From assembly GCA_965226215.1 (NCBI GenBank), contig CBDDCH010000002.1:1922001-1986000 (forward strand): DNA of 64,000 bases, read 5' to 3'. Positions 50,099 through 58,871 of the stretch are shown here, one piece after another. How positions within the stretch are numbered: position 1 is the stretch's first letter; every line of letters starts with the position of its first letter. Both the position numbers and the translations under genes were made by a program. The notes below the pieces were generated by a model. The model had not been told where the DNA came from and did no database searches. It saw only the letters and a list, made by a program, of their open reading frames with translations. This DNA is from G963668345 sp965226215 (GTDB lineage Bacteria > Acidobacteriota > Terriglobia > Bryobacterales > UBA6623).

Positions 50099-51398
50099 GG
50101 TTCTTCCGGGTTTCTAGTGGGCGAGTGAGGCTCGGTGGTAGTCTCGCGGGATGCAAGACCGCGAGCTATACCGCCAGATTCTGGGCATCGAAAGTCCCTG
50201 GAAAGTCGTGCGAGTGGAGCTGCGCCGAGCCGACGGCGAAGTCCACGTCTTCCTCGAACACGACGAGCAAGTCCGCTGGCCGTGCCGCCAATGCAGCGCC
50301 GTGTGCGCACTCCACGATCATCAGCCCGAACGCCGCTGGCGTCACCTCGACACCTGTCAGTACCGCACGATCCTGCACGCCCGGCCGCCGCGCAGCGACT
50401 GCTCCGAGCACGGGCCGCGCGTCGTGCGACTGCCCTGGGCCGAGGCTTCCAGCCGCTTCACCGCGCTGTTTGAAGCTCTCGCGATCTCGTGGCTGAAGGA
50501 AGCCAGCCAGCAAGGCATCGCCGAGTTGCTGGCGCTGAGCTGGGACGAGATTCACGGCATCCTGGAACGCGCCGTGCAACGTGGGCTCGAACGTCGCGCG
50601 GCAGAGCCGATTCCCTACCTGGGCGTCGACGAGAAGAGCTTCCGCAAGCGCCATCGCTATCTCACCGTCGTCAACGATCTCAACCGCTCGCGCGTGTTGT
50701 TCGTCGCCGAGGGACGCCGCCAGGCCAGCCTGGACGGCTTTTGGAAGACGTTGAGCGCAGAGCAACTCGCCCGAGTCGAGGCCGTCGCGATGGACATGTG
50801 GGATCCTTACGTCGCCTCGACCCGGGAGCATCTCGACGAATCGGAGAAAAAGATCGTTTACGACAAATATCACATCGCGGCGCATCTGGCGAAGGCGGTG
50901 GACCAGGTGCGGCGGGCGGAGAACAAGCGTTTACTGGCCCTCGGCGACGAGCGTTTGACAGGCACGAAGTACGCTTGGCTGCGGCATCCGGCGAACTTTT
51001 CCGAGGACGCCTGGCGCGAGTTCCGCGCGCTGCGCGAAAGCGACTTGAAGACGGCGCGGGCGTGGGCGTTGAAGGAAACGGCGATGCGGCTGTTCGACTA
51101 TCGTCGCGAATCGGCGGCGCGAGCTTTCTTCGAGCAATGGCGCGGCTGGGCGAGTCGCAGCCGGCTGACGCCGATGGTCACCGTAGCGCGGATGTTGACG
51201 GCTCGCCTCGAAAACATACTCACGTATCTGAAACACCGCATTACGAACGCGGTCAGCGAGGGGTTGAACTCAAGGATTCAATGGGTCAAGGCCACGGCGC
51301 GCGGTTTCCGCAATCAACAGAACTTCATCAACGCCATCTACTTCCACTGTGGGAAACTCGATCTGGCTCCTTCGCCCACTTAAAACCCGGAAGAGCCC
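50099..51398 (+). mobile_element. ISL3-family insertion sequence
   Basis: The element is 1300 bases with imperfect ends: left GGTTCTTCCGGGTTT, right (complement) GGGCTCTTCCGGGTTTT. GGCTCTTC-type ends are usual for ISL3. TTTAAATA occurs at 50091-50098 and 51399-51406, a perfect 8-base target duplication, the size known for ISL3 elements. It contains one transposase gene filling nearly all of the element. The intact frame, conserved ends and perfect duplication suggest recent transposition. Confidence 0.95.
50151..51383 (+). CDS. ISL3-family transposase
   Basis: This 410-residue transposase has an N-terminal zinc-binding domain with four Cys (WPCRQCSAVCALH and PRSDCSEHG). A helix-turn-helix region follows around EASQQGIAELLALSWDEIHG. 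The DDE nuclease core has Asp in YLGVDEKSFRKRHRYLTVVN, Asp in VAMDMWDPYVAST, and Glu in ITNAVSEGLNSRIQWVKATA. The frame is complete, ATG to TAA at 51381-51383. It moves the insertion sequence by cut-and-paste. Length is normal for ISL3 transposases. Confidence 0.95.
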   Translation: MQDRELYRQILGIESPWKVVRVELRRADGEVHVFLEHDEQVRWPCRQCSAVCALHDHQPERRWRHLDTCQYRTILHARPPRSDCSEHGPRVVRLPWAEASSRFTALFEALAISWLKEASQQGIAELLALSWDEIHGILERAVQRGLERRAAEPIPYLGVDEKSFRKRHRYLTVVNDLNRSRVLFVAEGRRQASLDGFWKTLSAEQLARVEAVAMDMWDPYVASTREHLDESEKKIVYDKYHIAAHLAKAVDQVRRAENKRLLALGDERLTGTKYAWLRHPANFSEDAWREFRALRESDLKTARAWALKETAMRLFDYRRESAARAFFEQWRGWASRSRLTPMVTVARMLTARLENILTYLKHRITNAVSEGLNSRIQWVKATARGFRNQQNFINAIYFHCGKLDLAPSPT

Positions 51399-51641
51399 TT
51401 TAAATACGCGAACTCTTGCAATCAAGCACTAGTTCGATGTGGGTCGTAACGGACAGTGTTGAAGAACAGCGAGAATCCAAGAGTCTCGCTCGCCAACACT
51501 GCGACTCTCCCCCCCCCCAAAGTAGAAATCAGTGGCGCACACCCCCCACAATAGGAGCCTACGTGCGCCGATGTTGAAATCATCATCAGGTGAGCTTCGG
51601 CGGCAAACAGCTCCCGAGCGATCCTCTCAAGGAGAAATAGT

Positions 51642-52421
51642 ATGAGCGACGACACGCGACCGCAGTACATCAGCTTACGGTCCAAACTCGAGCGGCCGCT
51701 GGACTTCTTGGTCATCCTGGCCGCGGTTGCAACAATCCCGCTCACGGTGGTGCAAACACGCGGTGTCGATACGATTTGGGTCACTGCGGCTGACTGGCTG
51801 GTCTGGGCTGCGTTTCTGGTCGAGTACTGCGTCATGGTGACGATGATGAGAGATCGCTGGGCGTACACGCGTCGCAGCTGGCTGAGTGTTTCGGTGATCA
51901 TCCTCTCTTTTCCCGCCCTACCGCACCTGCTGGCGCTCGTGCGACTGTCGCGGTTGGTTCGGCTTCTCCGCCTCATTCGAGTCCTAGTGGTCACCACCCG
52001 GGCCATGCAAGCCATGCGAGGGTCGCTGGCCGGGCAAGGCCTTCTTTACGTGGCTACACTGACGACGATACTTACGCTCGCCGGGGGAGGTTTGCTAGCT
52101 GTTCTCGAACTGGAGGGCGACTTCTGGACTGGAGTGTGGTGGGCCGTCGTGACCGTAACGACAGTCGGCTATGGTGACATTGCCCCGGCGACGCTAGGCG
52201 GAAGATTGCTGGCTGTGCTGCTCATGCTCTGCGGCCTAGGCCTACTCGCGACTTTGGCAGCCTCGATTAGTTCGTACTTCATAGGCTCGAGCGAGGAGGA
52301 ACACATTCAGCGCATCACAGAACGTCTCGATCGGATTGAACAATTGCTGGAAAAGGCCGTCGCTGAACGCGCCGACAACCCTGAAGCGCTGGCAGGCCAA
52401 GATCCCACAGCGCTCCGTTGA
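51642..52421 (+). CDS. voltage-gated-type potassium channel
   Basis: This is a 259-residue ion channel. Four voltage-sensor helices precede the pore; S4 is unusually regular (R101, R104, R107, R110, R113 at every third position in RLSRLVRLLRLIR). The pore carries the K+ selectivity filter TVGYGD at about residues 174-179 with flanking WWAVVTVT and IAPATLGGRL. After S6 a coiled coil (about 215-240, RITERLDRIEQLLEK) could tetramerise the channel. AAGGAG seven bases before the ATG supports the start. It is likely a potassium efflux or membrane-potential channel. Complete. Confidence 0.95.
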   Translation: MSDDTRPQYISLRSKLERPLDFLVILAAVATIPLTVVQTRGVDTIWVTAADWLVWAAFLVEYCVMVTMMRDRWAYTRRSWLSVSVIILSFPALPHLLALVRLSRLVRLLRLIRVLVVTTRAMQAMRGSLAGQGLLYVATLTTILTLAGGGLLAVLELEGDFWTGVWWAVVTVTTVGYGDIAPATLGGRLLAVLLMLCGLGLLATLAASISSYFIGSSEEEHIQRITERLDRIEQLLEKAVAERADNPEALAGQDPTALR

Positions 52422-52498
52422 AGCCGCCCTGAGCTGTCGAAAGGCTTGATAGGTCTGCTGCTCCCGTTGGCAGGCGATGAGCCGCCAGAGGGCAGCTG

Positions 52499-52521
52499 AG
52501 GCAAACAGGAGTGTTTGTCCT
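52499..52521. terminator. possible bidirectional hairpin between convergent genes
   Basis: AGGCAAACA and TGTTTGTCCT pair with one bulged base around a GGAG loop. It lies between the stop of the K+ channel (52421) and the stop of the FabF-type gene (52537), where a shared terminator is expected. No T-run follows, so the call is weak. Confidence 0.35.
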
Positions 52522-52536
52522 ACTACGGAAGCCCTT

Positions 52537-53799
52537 CTAGCCGGCCCTCAGACCCAGATTCCGAACCACCAAAGCGGAATTCTTACTTCCGAACCCGATG
52601 CAATTGCACAGGGCGTACTCGACGTCTTTCTTTCGGCCGACGTCCGGCACGTAGTCAAGATCGCATTCCGGATCCGGCTCATCGAGGTTGATCGTTGGCG
52701 GGAGGACGCTATCACGCATCGCCAGCAGCGTTGCCGCCAAGCCGGCAGCCCCCGAAGCGCCCTGTGGGTGACCGATCTCCGACTTGAGGGATGAACCCGC
52801 TAGGCGATCAGCATGGTGCTCGAAACACAGCCGGACGGCGCGGGTTTCAACAGGGTCGTTCAGTTCGGTTGACGTACCATGCAGATTGATATAGTCGATC
52901 GCCTCAGGAGACACGCACCCAGCCTCGAGAGCCAACTGCATCGCCCGAGCAGGCTCTTCTCCGCCCTCTTCGAGCCGCACGCGATGGTAAGCCTCACAGG
53001 TCGAACCGTAACCAACGATCTCACCGTAGACCTTGGCCCCCCGTGCCTTGGCCCGCTCCAGTGGTTCCATAACAAAGAACCAAGCCCCCTCGCCGAGGAC
53101 GAACCCTTTGCGGTCTTTCGAAAACGGTCGCGAAGCTTTTTGCGGTGCGTCGTTCCATCGCGCCGCCAGGATTCTCATCAGCTGAAATCCCCGTATGATG
53201 AGGTACGAAATCGGCGCGTCCACGCCTCCCGCCAACACGGACTCTACGACGCCGTGCCGGACCTGCTCGGCCGCGTAGCCGATCGCGTCAGTCGACGAAG
53301 TACACCCGGTCGAAACCAAGTGGCTGAAACCTCGCAGCCCGAAGGCCATCGACACTTCGCTCGAAAGCGTCCCGATGGTCGAGGTGGGGATCGTGTACAC
53401 ACTCACTTGCTTGACGCGGTTTTCAAAGTAGTGCCGGTATTGCTCTTCCGTGAAGACTTGACTCCCGCCGCCAGAGCCGACCAACACTGCGATCCGCCGC
53501 AGTTCGTCCCGCCCCAGCTTTTCCGCTTCGATGCCGGCATCTTCTAGCGCCTCGCCGGCCGCTGCCCGCGCCAGCGCCACGGCCCGTGAGACGTGCGGCC
53601 GGTACTTGGGCTCGACGTAAGCTTCTTCGTCAAAATCGGGAATCTCACCGGCAATGCGCACCTGCAGGTCGTCGGGGTCAAACGATTGAACCGCGCGAAC
53701 GCCGCTTACACCCTCTTTCGTGGCTTTCCAGAAAGCCTCTCGACCGATGCCGTTCGGGCTCACTACTCCCATGCCGGTGATGACTACTCGATTCGTCAT
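52537..53799 (-). CDS. fabF: beta-ketoacyl-ACP synthase II
   Basis: This is a 420-residue condensing enzyme of fatty acid synthesis, read from the ATG at 53797-53799 (MTNRVVITGMGVVSPNG). The active-site Cys166 is in LVSTGCTSSTDAIG, His307 in YINLHGTSTELND, Lys339 and His344 in SSLKSEIGHPQGASG. The whole KAS II fold is present, including the C-terminal GFGSKNSALVVR. No acyl carrier protein gene is adjacent, so this may be a housekeeping FabF outside its usual cluster or a specialised paralogue. It is convergent with the K+ channel. Confidence 0.9.
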   Translation of the reverse strand: MTNRVVITGMGVVSPNGIGREAFWKATKEGVSGVRAVQSFDPDDLQVRIAGEIPDFDEEAYVEPKYRPHVSRAVALARAAAGEALEDAGIEAEKLGRDELRRIAVLVGSGGGSQVFTEEQYRHYFENRVKQVSVYTIPTSTIGTLSSEVSMAFGLRGFSHLVSTGCTSSTDAIGYAAEQVRHGVVESVLAGGVDAPISYLIIRGFQLMRILAARWNDAPQKASRPFSKDRKGFVLGEGAWFFVMEPLERAKARGAKVYGEIVGYGSTCEAYHRVRLEEGGEEPARAMQLALEAGCVSPEAIDYINLHGTSTELNDPVETRAVRLCFEHHADRLAGSSLKSEIGHPQGASGAAGLAATLLAMRDSVLPPTINLDEPDPECDLDYVPDVGRKKDVEYALCNCIGFGSKNSALVVRNLGLRAG

Positions 53800-54164
53800 G
53801 AACGGGTATAGTAGCGCAGATTGACGCCAGCCGAAAACCACCACGAGCGAGAAAGGCTTTGTATGCGTGCGTCTTCGATTCGATGCGCGTACGCTGTTCC
53901 CCGTGGAAAGGCTCACCGCGCCGACGTCGGTTCCGATCACTCTGCGAAGAAAGTTGTTGGATTCGAACCACCGTCATTCTTGTTGGTGACTACGAGCACG
54001 ATCCCATTCCAGCAGGACTCGGTAGCGTCGGGGACGGGCCGGTCTCTACGAGAGGAGGCACCTCCGAGCAGACTGCCAGTCACCAATGCCACGGAGGATA
54101 GAGGCAGCAAACGTGCGTGTTGGCATATTCTTGAGCCAGTCAGGGCGACCGCCGGGGCGATCCC
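53800..54164. other. 365-base gap, no gene found
   Basis: The gap separates divergent genes. I see no hairpin, repeat end or convincing short frame. A TTCGAA-like patch near 53951 is discussed as a rejected tRNA. Promoters of both genes presumably lie here. Confidence 0.4.
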
Positions 54165-54692
54165 ATGACAGTATTCGCCCAATCCGAGGGACGGCCCAAC
54201 ACGCCCGCCCTCATCATGGGACTGGCGGGTCTTCAGGCGGGGGTGTTGGGAGGTCTCGCCGGACTCAGCTACGTGATGCTCGACGGTTTCCTTCGCGGAC
54301 GCGGACCCTGGCCGTTTCCGAACCTGCTTTCGACAGCCATCTATTCTCGAAGCGGCTCGGCGCTGGCCTTCACATGGGCAACCATGAGCGGTATTGCGCT
54401 ACAGCTAGTACTAGCTGGACTCTTGGGCCTGCTTGTATCCCGACTTCTTATCCAATACCTGGCCCGACCCCGCTTCTGCCGTATTGTTGGCTTGCTTGTG
54501 GGCTTGAGCTGGTATTACGTCACTGTTCGTTTTCTTTGGCCTGACCTAAATCTAGATGTAACCCGTTATCAACCGGCGAGCGGAGCGCTGTTGGGCTACG
54601 TAGTCTTGGGGCTCGTGCTCGGCCTCTACCCCAAATTTTTCCATCACCTGGAACGCGCCGCGGCCGCAGGCAAGGACGAGCCGCTCCCGTAG
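54165..54692 (+). CDS. hypothetical membrane protein
   Basis: This 175-residue protein has about four membrane helices (IMGLAGLQAGVLGGLAGLSY, WATMSGIALQLVLAGLLGLLV, FCRIVGLLVGLSWYYVTVRF, SGALLGYVVLGLVLGLYPKF). A short soluble tail EPLP follows. I do not recognise it. A single Trp-rich WPFPN loop lies between helices one and two. No Shine-Dalgarno stands out. No operon neighbour points the same way. Confidence 0.6.
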   Translation: MTVFAQSEGRPNTPALIMGLAGLQAGVLGGLAGLSYVMLDGFLRGRGPWPFPNLLSTAIYSRSGSALAFTWATMSGIALQLVLAGLLGLLVSRLLIQYLARPRFCRIVGLLVGLSWYYVTVRFLWPDLNLDVTRYQPASGALLGYVVLGLVLGLYPKFFHHLERAAAAGKDEPLP

Positions 54693-54747
54693 CAGTTCGT
54701 GGCAACAGTTTGTGTACATCGCCCAGCTTACATTTCGTAAGGCAAGC

Positions 54748-54767
54748 GGGCGCGATCAATCGCGCCC
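54748..54767. repeat. short palindromic hairpin
   Basis: GGGCGCGATCAATCGCGCCC: 9-base arms around a two-base centre. Similar arms recur at 28.28 and 59.60 kb. Confidence 0.75.
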
Positions 54768-54810
54768 CTACATCTCGAACGGCGGGGCTTTGCTCCACTG
54801 CGGCTAGCTA

Positions 54811-54834
54811 GCCGCTGGTGAGAAACGCGGACTA
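54811..54834. repeat. solo family C end
   Basis: GCCGCTGGTGAGAAACGCGG followed by ACTA matches the right end of the family C element at 35.09-35.44 kb. No left end is seen. It sits 4 bases from the stop of the osmoprotectant-binding protein gene. Confidence 0.5.
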
Positions 54835-54838
54835 ACTG

Positions 54839-55753
54839 CTACAAGCCCTTGTTGTGCCGCAGCTCCCGCACGACCTGAGCCACCGCGCGGTGTCGCCCGT
54901 CGATCTCGTGATTGAGACCTTGCATTTCATTTTCCGACAGCAGGTCTCCGAGCTGCGCGAGGGCATCTCGTAACTTCGGGTGCCTCTCCAGTGTCTCGAT
55001 GCGAACGACTGGTGCTGCGTCGTAAGGGGGGAAGTAGCGCAAGTCGTCTTCGAGGACGCGCAGATTCCAGGCCGCAATCAGCCCGTCGGTCGAGCTTCCG
55101 ACGGCTACGTCGATCTGTCCGCCCCGCAAAGCGCGGTAGAGCAGCCCTAGATCCATCGTCTTCGGTTCTCTGGCAAACGACAGGCCATAGCGGGCGACCA
55201 ACCCCGGGTAGCCGTCCTGGCGTTCGAGAAACTCGAAGTTAAACCCGATGGTACGATCTTTCGAGACCGCGGCGAGGTCGGAAATTGTTCGCAGCGGTTG
55301 CGGCCCCGTATCTTCGGGCCGCACGACTACCGCGAAGGTGTTGTTGAATCCGAAGGGCTGCAACCATTGCGCCGCAAACTCCTCGCGATAGGCCAGAGAC
55401 ACCGTTTCGAGAACCTTATCAGGATCCTGCTCGACAGGCCGTTTCAAGATGGCAGTCAATGCTGTACCCGTATATTCGGGATACAGATCGATCTTGCCCG
55501 AACGCAGTGCCTGGTGACAGAGGAATGTTCCACCGAGGTTCAGCCGGCGTTCGACGCGTAAGTCCGTTCGGTGTTCAATTTGCTGAGCCAGGAGCTCGCC
55601 GAGTAGGACGCTTTCCGTGAAATTCTTCGACCCGACGACGATGACCGAATCGCTCCGGGAACACGACACCAGGGCCAAGAGGGCGAACCCGATAAGCGTG
55701 CGTCGGATTACGGGTTTTTTCTCACGGCCTGATCGCAATTTCACGAATCTCAT
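54839..55753 (-). CDS. osmoprotectant/glycine-betaine-type substrate-binding lipoprotein
   Basis: This 304-residue protein is read from the ATG at 55751-55753. A lipoprotein signal (RRTLIGFALLALVSCSRSD; the lipobox Cys follows LVS) is followed by an OpuAC/ProX-type binding fold. Its markers are VIVVGSKNFTESVLLGELLA, DLYPEYTGTALTAIL and GFNNTFAVVVRP, with IGFNFEFLERQDGYPGLVAR at about the middle. Such proteins deliver betaine, choline or similar quaternary amines to an ABC transporter. No permease or ATPase gene is near, so this is an orphan binding protein. The frame continues to 55966 into the next gene. Confidence 0.87.
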   Translation of the reverse strand: MRFVKLRSGREKKPVIRRTLIGFALLALVSCSRSDSVIVVGSKNFTESVLLGELLAQQIEHRTDLRVERRLNLGGTFLCHQALRSGKIDLYPEYTGTALTAILKRPVEQDPDKVLETVSLAYREEFAAQWLQPFGFNNTFAVVVRPEDTGPQPLRTISDLAAVSKDRTIGFNFEFLERQDGYPGLVARYGLSFAREPKTMDLGLLYRALRGGQIDVAVGSSTDGLIAAWNLRVLEDDLRYFPPYDAAPVVRIETLERHPKLRDALAQLGDLLSENEMQGLNHEIDGRHRAVAQVVRELRHNKGL

Positions 55754-55781
55754 TTTGCGAGACCAATGTTCGTGATAAACG

Positions 55782-56447
55782 CTAGGGCTCGAAACCCAGC
55801 CCGGCCGCCAGCTCCGGATGCTCCAGAAACCATTGGCGGGTGTACCCGTGAAGATGGGAGTCGGCGGCCAAACGCCGCAAATCAGCGATTGTGTCCACGT
55901 CGTACCACCCTGGGAGCCGTTCCATCGACCAACCCATGCCCTCGAAAGCACGCTCGGTGTGAGCAAGTGTCGCTGGACTTGACCAGGTCACTTGGTTGAA
56001 CATCTCTGCCTTGGGAACACGGCAGCCCACGGCATAGTAGCCCCCATCCAACGTTGGGCCCAGCACGGCGTCTTGCGAAGCCAGCCGATCGAGGCCCTGC
56101 CGCAAATACTCCGCCGGCACAGTCGGGCCATCGCTGCCGACGATCAGCATCCGAGCGTAACCTTGCGTGCTCAGCTCTTCGAAGCAGTGCAGGAGCTTCT
56201 CGCCCAGGTCGCCGCCGCGCTGGAGAGCCGCTCGACCGGTGCCTGCCAGCTCAACGTAGGGCGGCCAGGCCCTGTCGGAATAAAGGAAACACGAATCCGG
56301 CGCGACGACCCGTAGCCGCTCCCACATGTCTCGGACGAAAGCCTCATAAAGAGCGGCTGAATCTTCGACCGAAAGAGCCGGAATCAGACGAGTCTTTACT
56401 CGGCCCGGCCGCGGCGCCTTGGCGAAAAGCACAATTGCTTCCGACAT
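55782..56447 (-). CDS. TIGR04282-type (DUF2064) glycosyltransferase-like protein
   Basis: This 221-residue protein has a nucleotidyl/glycosyl-transferase fold. Signature blocks are IVLFAKAPRPGRVKTRLIPAL, MLIVGSDGPTVPAEYLRQGL and DAVLGPTLDGGYYAVGCR, all typical of the TIGR04282 family once associated with arsenosugar synthesis. Family members with this context are often uncharacterised. It stops 28 bases upstream of the binding-protein gene and may be in one transcript with it. Arsenosugar function is not claimed from sequence alone. Confidence 0.85.
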   Translation of the reverse strand: MSEAIVLFAKAPRPGRVKTRLIPALSVEDSAALYEAFVRDMWERLRVVAPDSCFLYSDRAWPPYVELAGTGRAALQRGGDLGEKLLHCFEELSTQGYARMLIVGSDGPTVPAEYLRQGLDRLASQDAVLGPTLDGGYYAVGCRVPKAEMFNQVTWSSPATLAHTERAFEGMGWSMERLPGWYDVDTIADLRRLAADSHLHGYTRQWFLEHPELAAGLGFEP

Positions 56448-56618
56448 GGGATCGGAGACCCTACTATTCTCGCAGTAACGAGCCCCGCTGCCTGAAATTA
56501 AGACTCATGCCGCCAGTGAAGCGGGCCGCTCCGCGGGGTCGTCTCATTCGTAACAACAGCAGCGACCTTCGGATGATAGAATAAGCAGTCTGAAATTCCA
56601 AGGAGGACAACTGCCGAA

Positions 56619-56951
56619 ATGCATCCTGCACGATGGTTTGCCGTAGCTCTCATGCTCGTCCTGACGATCCCGGCCGCCGCCGATAAACACGAGTCCAAAG
56701 GTGACGCGGAGAAGGGCAAAGAGGTGTTCGAGACGAAATGCTCCATTTGCCACAACGCCGACAGCACCGAGAAGAAAATCGGACCGGGCCTTCAGGGCAT
56801 CAAAGATGGCAAGCTCCCTAGCGGCAAAGACGCTACTTACGAGAACGTCCTCGAGAACATTAACAACGGCGGGGGTGGGATGCCGGCCTTCGAGAAACTC
56901 CTCACCGACGAGGAGAAGGCCAACGTGATCGCCTACGTCCTCACGCTCTAG
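56619..56951 (+). CDS. periplasmic class I cytochrome c
   Basis: This 110-residue protein has a signal peptide (ARWFAVALMLVLTIPAAADK). A single haem-binding CSICH (Cys41, Cys44, His45) follows, then an axial Met88 in NNGGGGMPAFEKL, and a C-terminal helix ENVLENINNG...KANVIAYVLTL. The fold fits small soluble cytochromes c that shuttle electrons between periplasmic enzymes and oxidases. AAGGAGG sits 12 bases before the ATG. It stands alone between the TIGR04282 gene and PolX. Confidence 0.95.
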   Translation: MHPARWFAVALMLVLTIPAAADKHESKGDAEKGKEVFETKCSICHNADSTEKKIGPGLQGIKDGKLPSGKDATYENVLENINNGGGGMPAFEKLLTDEEKANVIAYVLTL

Positions 56952-57140
56952 ACGAGCCGCCCGCTTCTCACAGTTCGCGGAAGCATGAATTGCGCTAGGT
57001 GCGCGATCTTCCTACTCCCTCGTGTCTCCAAGTTTCACCCCCCCGCCGCAACGCGACCCGGCAACCCCCTCCTGATTTAGACCGCGCGATCAGCCTCCAT
57101 CCATGCGGTACTCTGAGTCTCAGGTTCGCTCTGTGCCGCG

Positions 57141-58868
57141 ATGAACAACAAACGCATCGCCTCCGTCCTCAATGAGACGGCCGACTTGATGGAAATCGCC
57201 GACATGGACGGTTTCCGCATCCGCAGCTACCGCAACGCGGCGCTCGTCATCGAAAGCCACCCGGAGAGCATCGACGAGATCGTTCGAGATCCCGAGAAAG
57301 ACGTTACCGAGATCAGAGGCATTGGCAAGGGAATAAAAGCGGTGCTTGAAGAGCTGCTCGAGCGCGGCAGCTTCGAGCGGCGGGATGAGTTGCTCAAGCT
57401 CTATCCGCCGACGGCGCTGGAGTTACTGAAAATCCCCGGCCTGGGGCCCAAGAGCATCGCCCTGATTTACACCCACTATCGCGTCAGCACAATCGACGGT
57501 CTGGAGCAACTCTGCCGTGAGGAAAAACTCCAAGCCCTTCCGCGTATGGGAAAGAAGCTGGAAGAGAAAGTGCTGCGCGGCATCGAAAGCTACAAGCGAA
57601 GCGCCGGCCGATACCTGCTCAACTTCGCCGACCGCAGCGCCGAAGCCGTCATTCACTACCTGTCGGAGGTCGAGGGAGTGGATCGGATCAACGCCGCCGG
57701 CAGTCTTCGGCGGGGCAAGGAAACCGTCGGCGACGTAGATCTGCTCGTAACCGGTCCGAACGCCGCGGGGGCGCTGGAGCACTTCGTCAAATACCCGGCG
57801 GTTGAAGAAGTTCTGGCGCAGGGTGAAACCAAAGCCAGTGCCAAGGTCGGACGCGAAGCGCTGCAGGTCGATGTGCGGGCGCTCGAAGCCGGCAGCTACG
57901 GCGCCGCCCTGCAATACTTCACCGGCAGTAAAGAGCACAACGTCGCCCTCCGAGACCGCGCCGTGCGCATGGGGCTGCGATTGAACGAATACGGACTGTA
58001 TCGCAACTCGGACGACAAAAAGATCGCCGGGAGCGACGAGGCCGAAATCTACGAAAAGCTGGGTCTGCCGTGGATCCCGCCGGAATTGCGCGAGAACCGG
58101 GGCGAAATCGAAGCGGCTCTCGAAGGACGCCTGCCCGAGCTGGTCGAGCTTGAGCAGATCCGCTGCGACGTCCATATGCACACGACGGAAAGCGACGGCC
58201 ACTTCCCGCTCGAGGAAATGGCGGAGGCGGTCCGAAAGGCCGGCTATCAGTACATGGCGATTACCGACCATTCCAAATCGCTAGCCATGGCGAATGGGCT
58301 TGACGAAAAACGGCTGCTGGGTCAGATCAAAGAAGTCCGCCGCGTCTCGGATCAATTCGAGGCTCTTACCATTCTCTCCGGATGTGAGGTGGATATTCTG
58401 CACGACGGCCGCTTGGACATTGACGACGAGGTGCTGGCCCAGTTGGACGTCGTCATCGCCAGCGTTCACAGTTACATGAATCTCGAGCCGGCCGAGATGA
58501 CCGAACGACTGCTGCGGGTAACCGAGAATCCGCACGTCAACATTTTGGGACACCCCACCGGGCGGCTGCTCCTGCGGCGCGAACCCTACTCCTATGACTT
58601 TGAGCGTGTTGTCAGCGAGGCCGCGCGGCGGAATGTCCGTATGGAAATCAACGCCAGTCCTGAACGGCTCGATCTTGACGCAGCCCACCTGCGATTCGCC
58701 AAGTCCAAGGGCGTGAAATTTGTCATCTCGACCGACGCGCACCACGTCCTCCATCTTGCCAATATGAAATACGGCGTCTTGATGGCGCGCCGGGGCTGGC
58801 TGGAACCGAGTGACGTCCTCAATACGCTCGATGTGGACGGGTTTCGGCGGGCGTTGAAGGGGAATTGA
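57141..58868 (+). CDS. polX: DNA polymerase X with PHP domain
   Basis: This 575-residue repair polymerase has an N-terminal helix-hairpin-helix domain at about 1-90 (ITEIRGIGKGIKAVLEELL-type repeats) and the palm's metal site at Asp198 and Asp200 (GSLRRGKETVGDVDLLVTG) plus Asp244. A linker and a C-terminal PHP domain from about residue 340 (DVHMHTTESDGHFPLEEMAE, His345/His347) follow. Family X polymerases fill short gaps in base excision and end-joining repair; the PHP part gives a 3'-5' exonuclease or phosphoesterase activity. All blocks are intact. It is immediately followed by the NUDIX gene. Confidence 0.97.
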   Translation: MNNKRIASVLNETADLMEIADMDGFRIRSYRNAALVIESHPESIDEIVRDPEKDVTEIRGIGKGIKAVLEELLERGSFERRDELLKLYPPTALELLKIPGLGPKSIALIYTHYRVSTIDGLEQLCREEKLQALPRMGKKLEEKVLRGIESYKRSAGRYLLNFADRSAEAVIHYLSEVEGVDRINAAGSLRRGKETVGDVDLLVTGPNAAGALEHFVKYPAVEEVLAQGETKASAKVGREALQVDVRALEAGSYGAALQYFTGSKEHNVALRDRAVRMGLRLNEYGLYRNSDDKKIAGSDEAEIYEKLGLPWIPPELRENRGEIEAALEGRLPELVELEQIRCDVHMHTTESDGHFPLEEMAEAVRKAGYQYMAITDHSKSLAMANGLDEKRLLGQIKEVRRVSDQFEALTILSGCEVDILHDGRLDIDDEVLAQLDVVIASVHSYMNLEPAEMTERLLRVTENPHVNILGHPTGRLLLRREPYSYDFERVVSEAARRNVRMEINASPERLDLDAAHLRFAKSKGVKFVISTDAHHVLHLANMKYGVLMARRGWLEPSDVLNTLDVDGFRRALKGN

Positions 58869-58871
58869 AGG

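Larger units (their letters stand above)
49948..51431. repeat. family A element split by the insertion sequence
   Basis: Left part 49948-50098 and right part 51407-51431 together make a 176-base family A copy (ends TAGTGCTTGGTTGCA and TGCAATCAAGCACTA), almost the length of the intact 178-base copy at 20.1 kb. Between them lies the 1300-base insertion sequence plus one copy of the 8-base duplication. The MITE was therefore present before the insertion sequence arrived. Confidence 0.9.

Noticed and set aside
51508..51520. Run of about ten C residues near the K+ channel promoter
   Set aside because: A homopolymer alone could be a phase-variation or an error site, but it lies about 120 bases from the start codon with no promoter arrangement to support regulation.
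53945..54030. Minus-strand GGTTCGAATCC-like T-loop
   Set aside because: The T-stem has a mismatch, no acceptor pairing is found, and no D-arm or anticodon arm is seen upstream.
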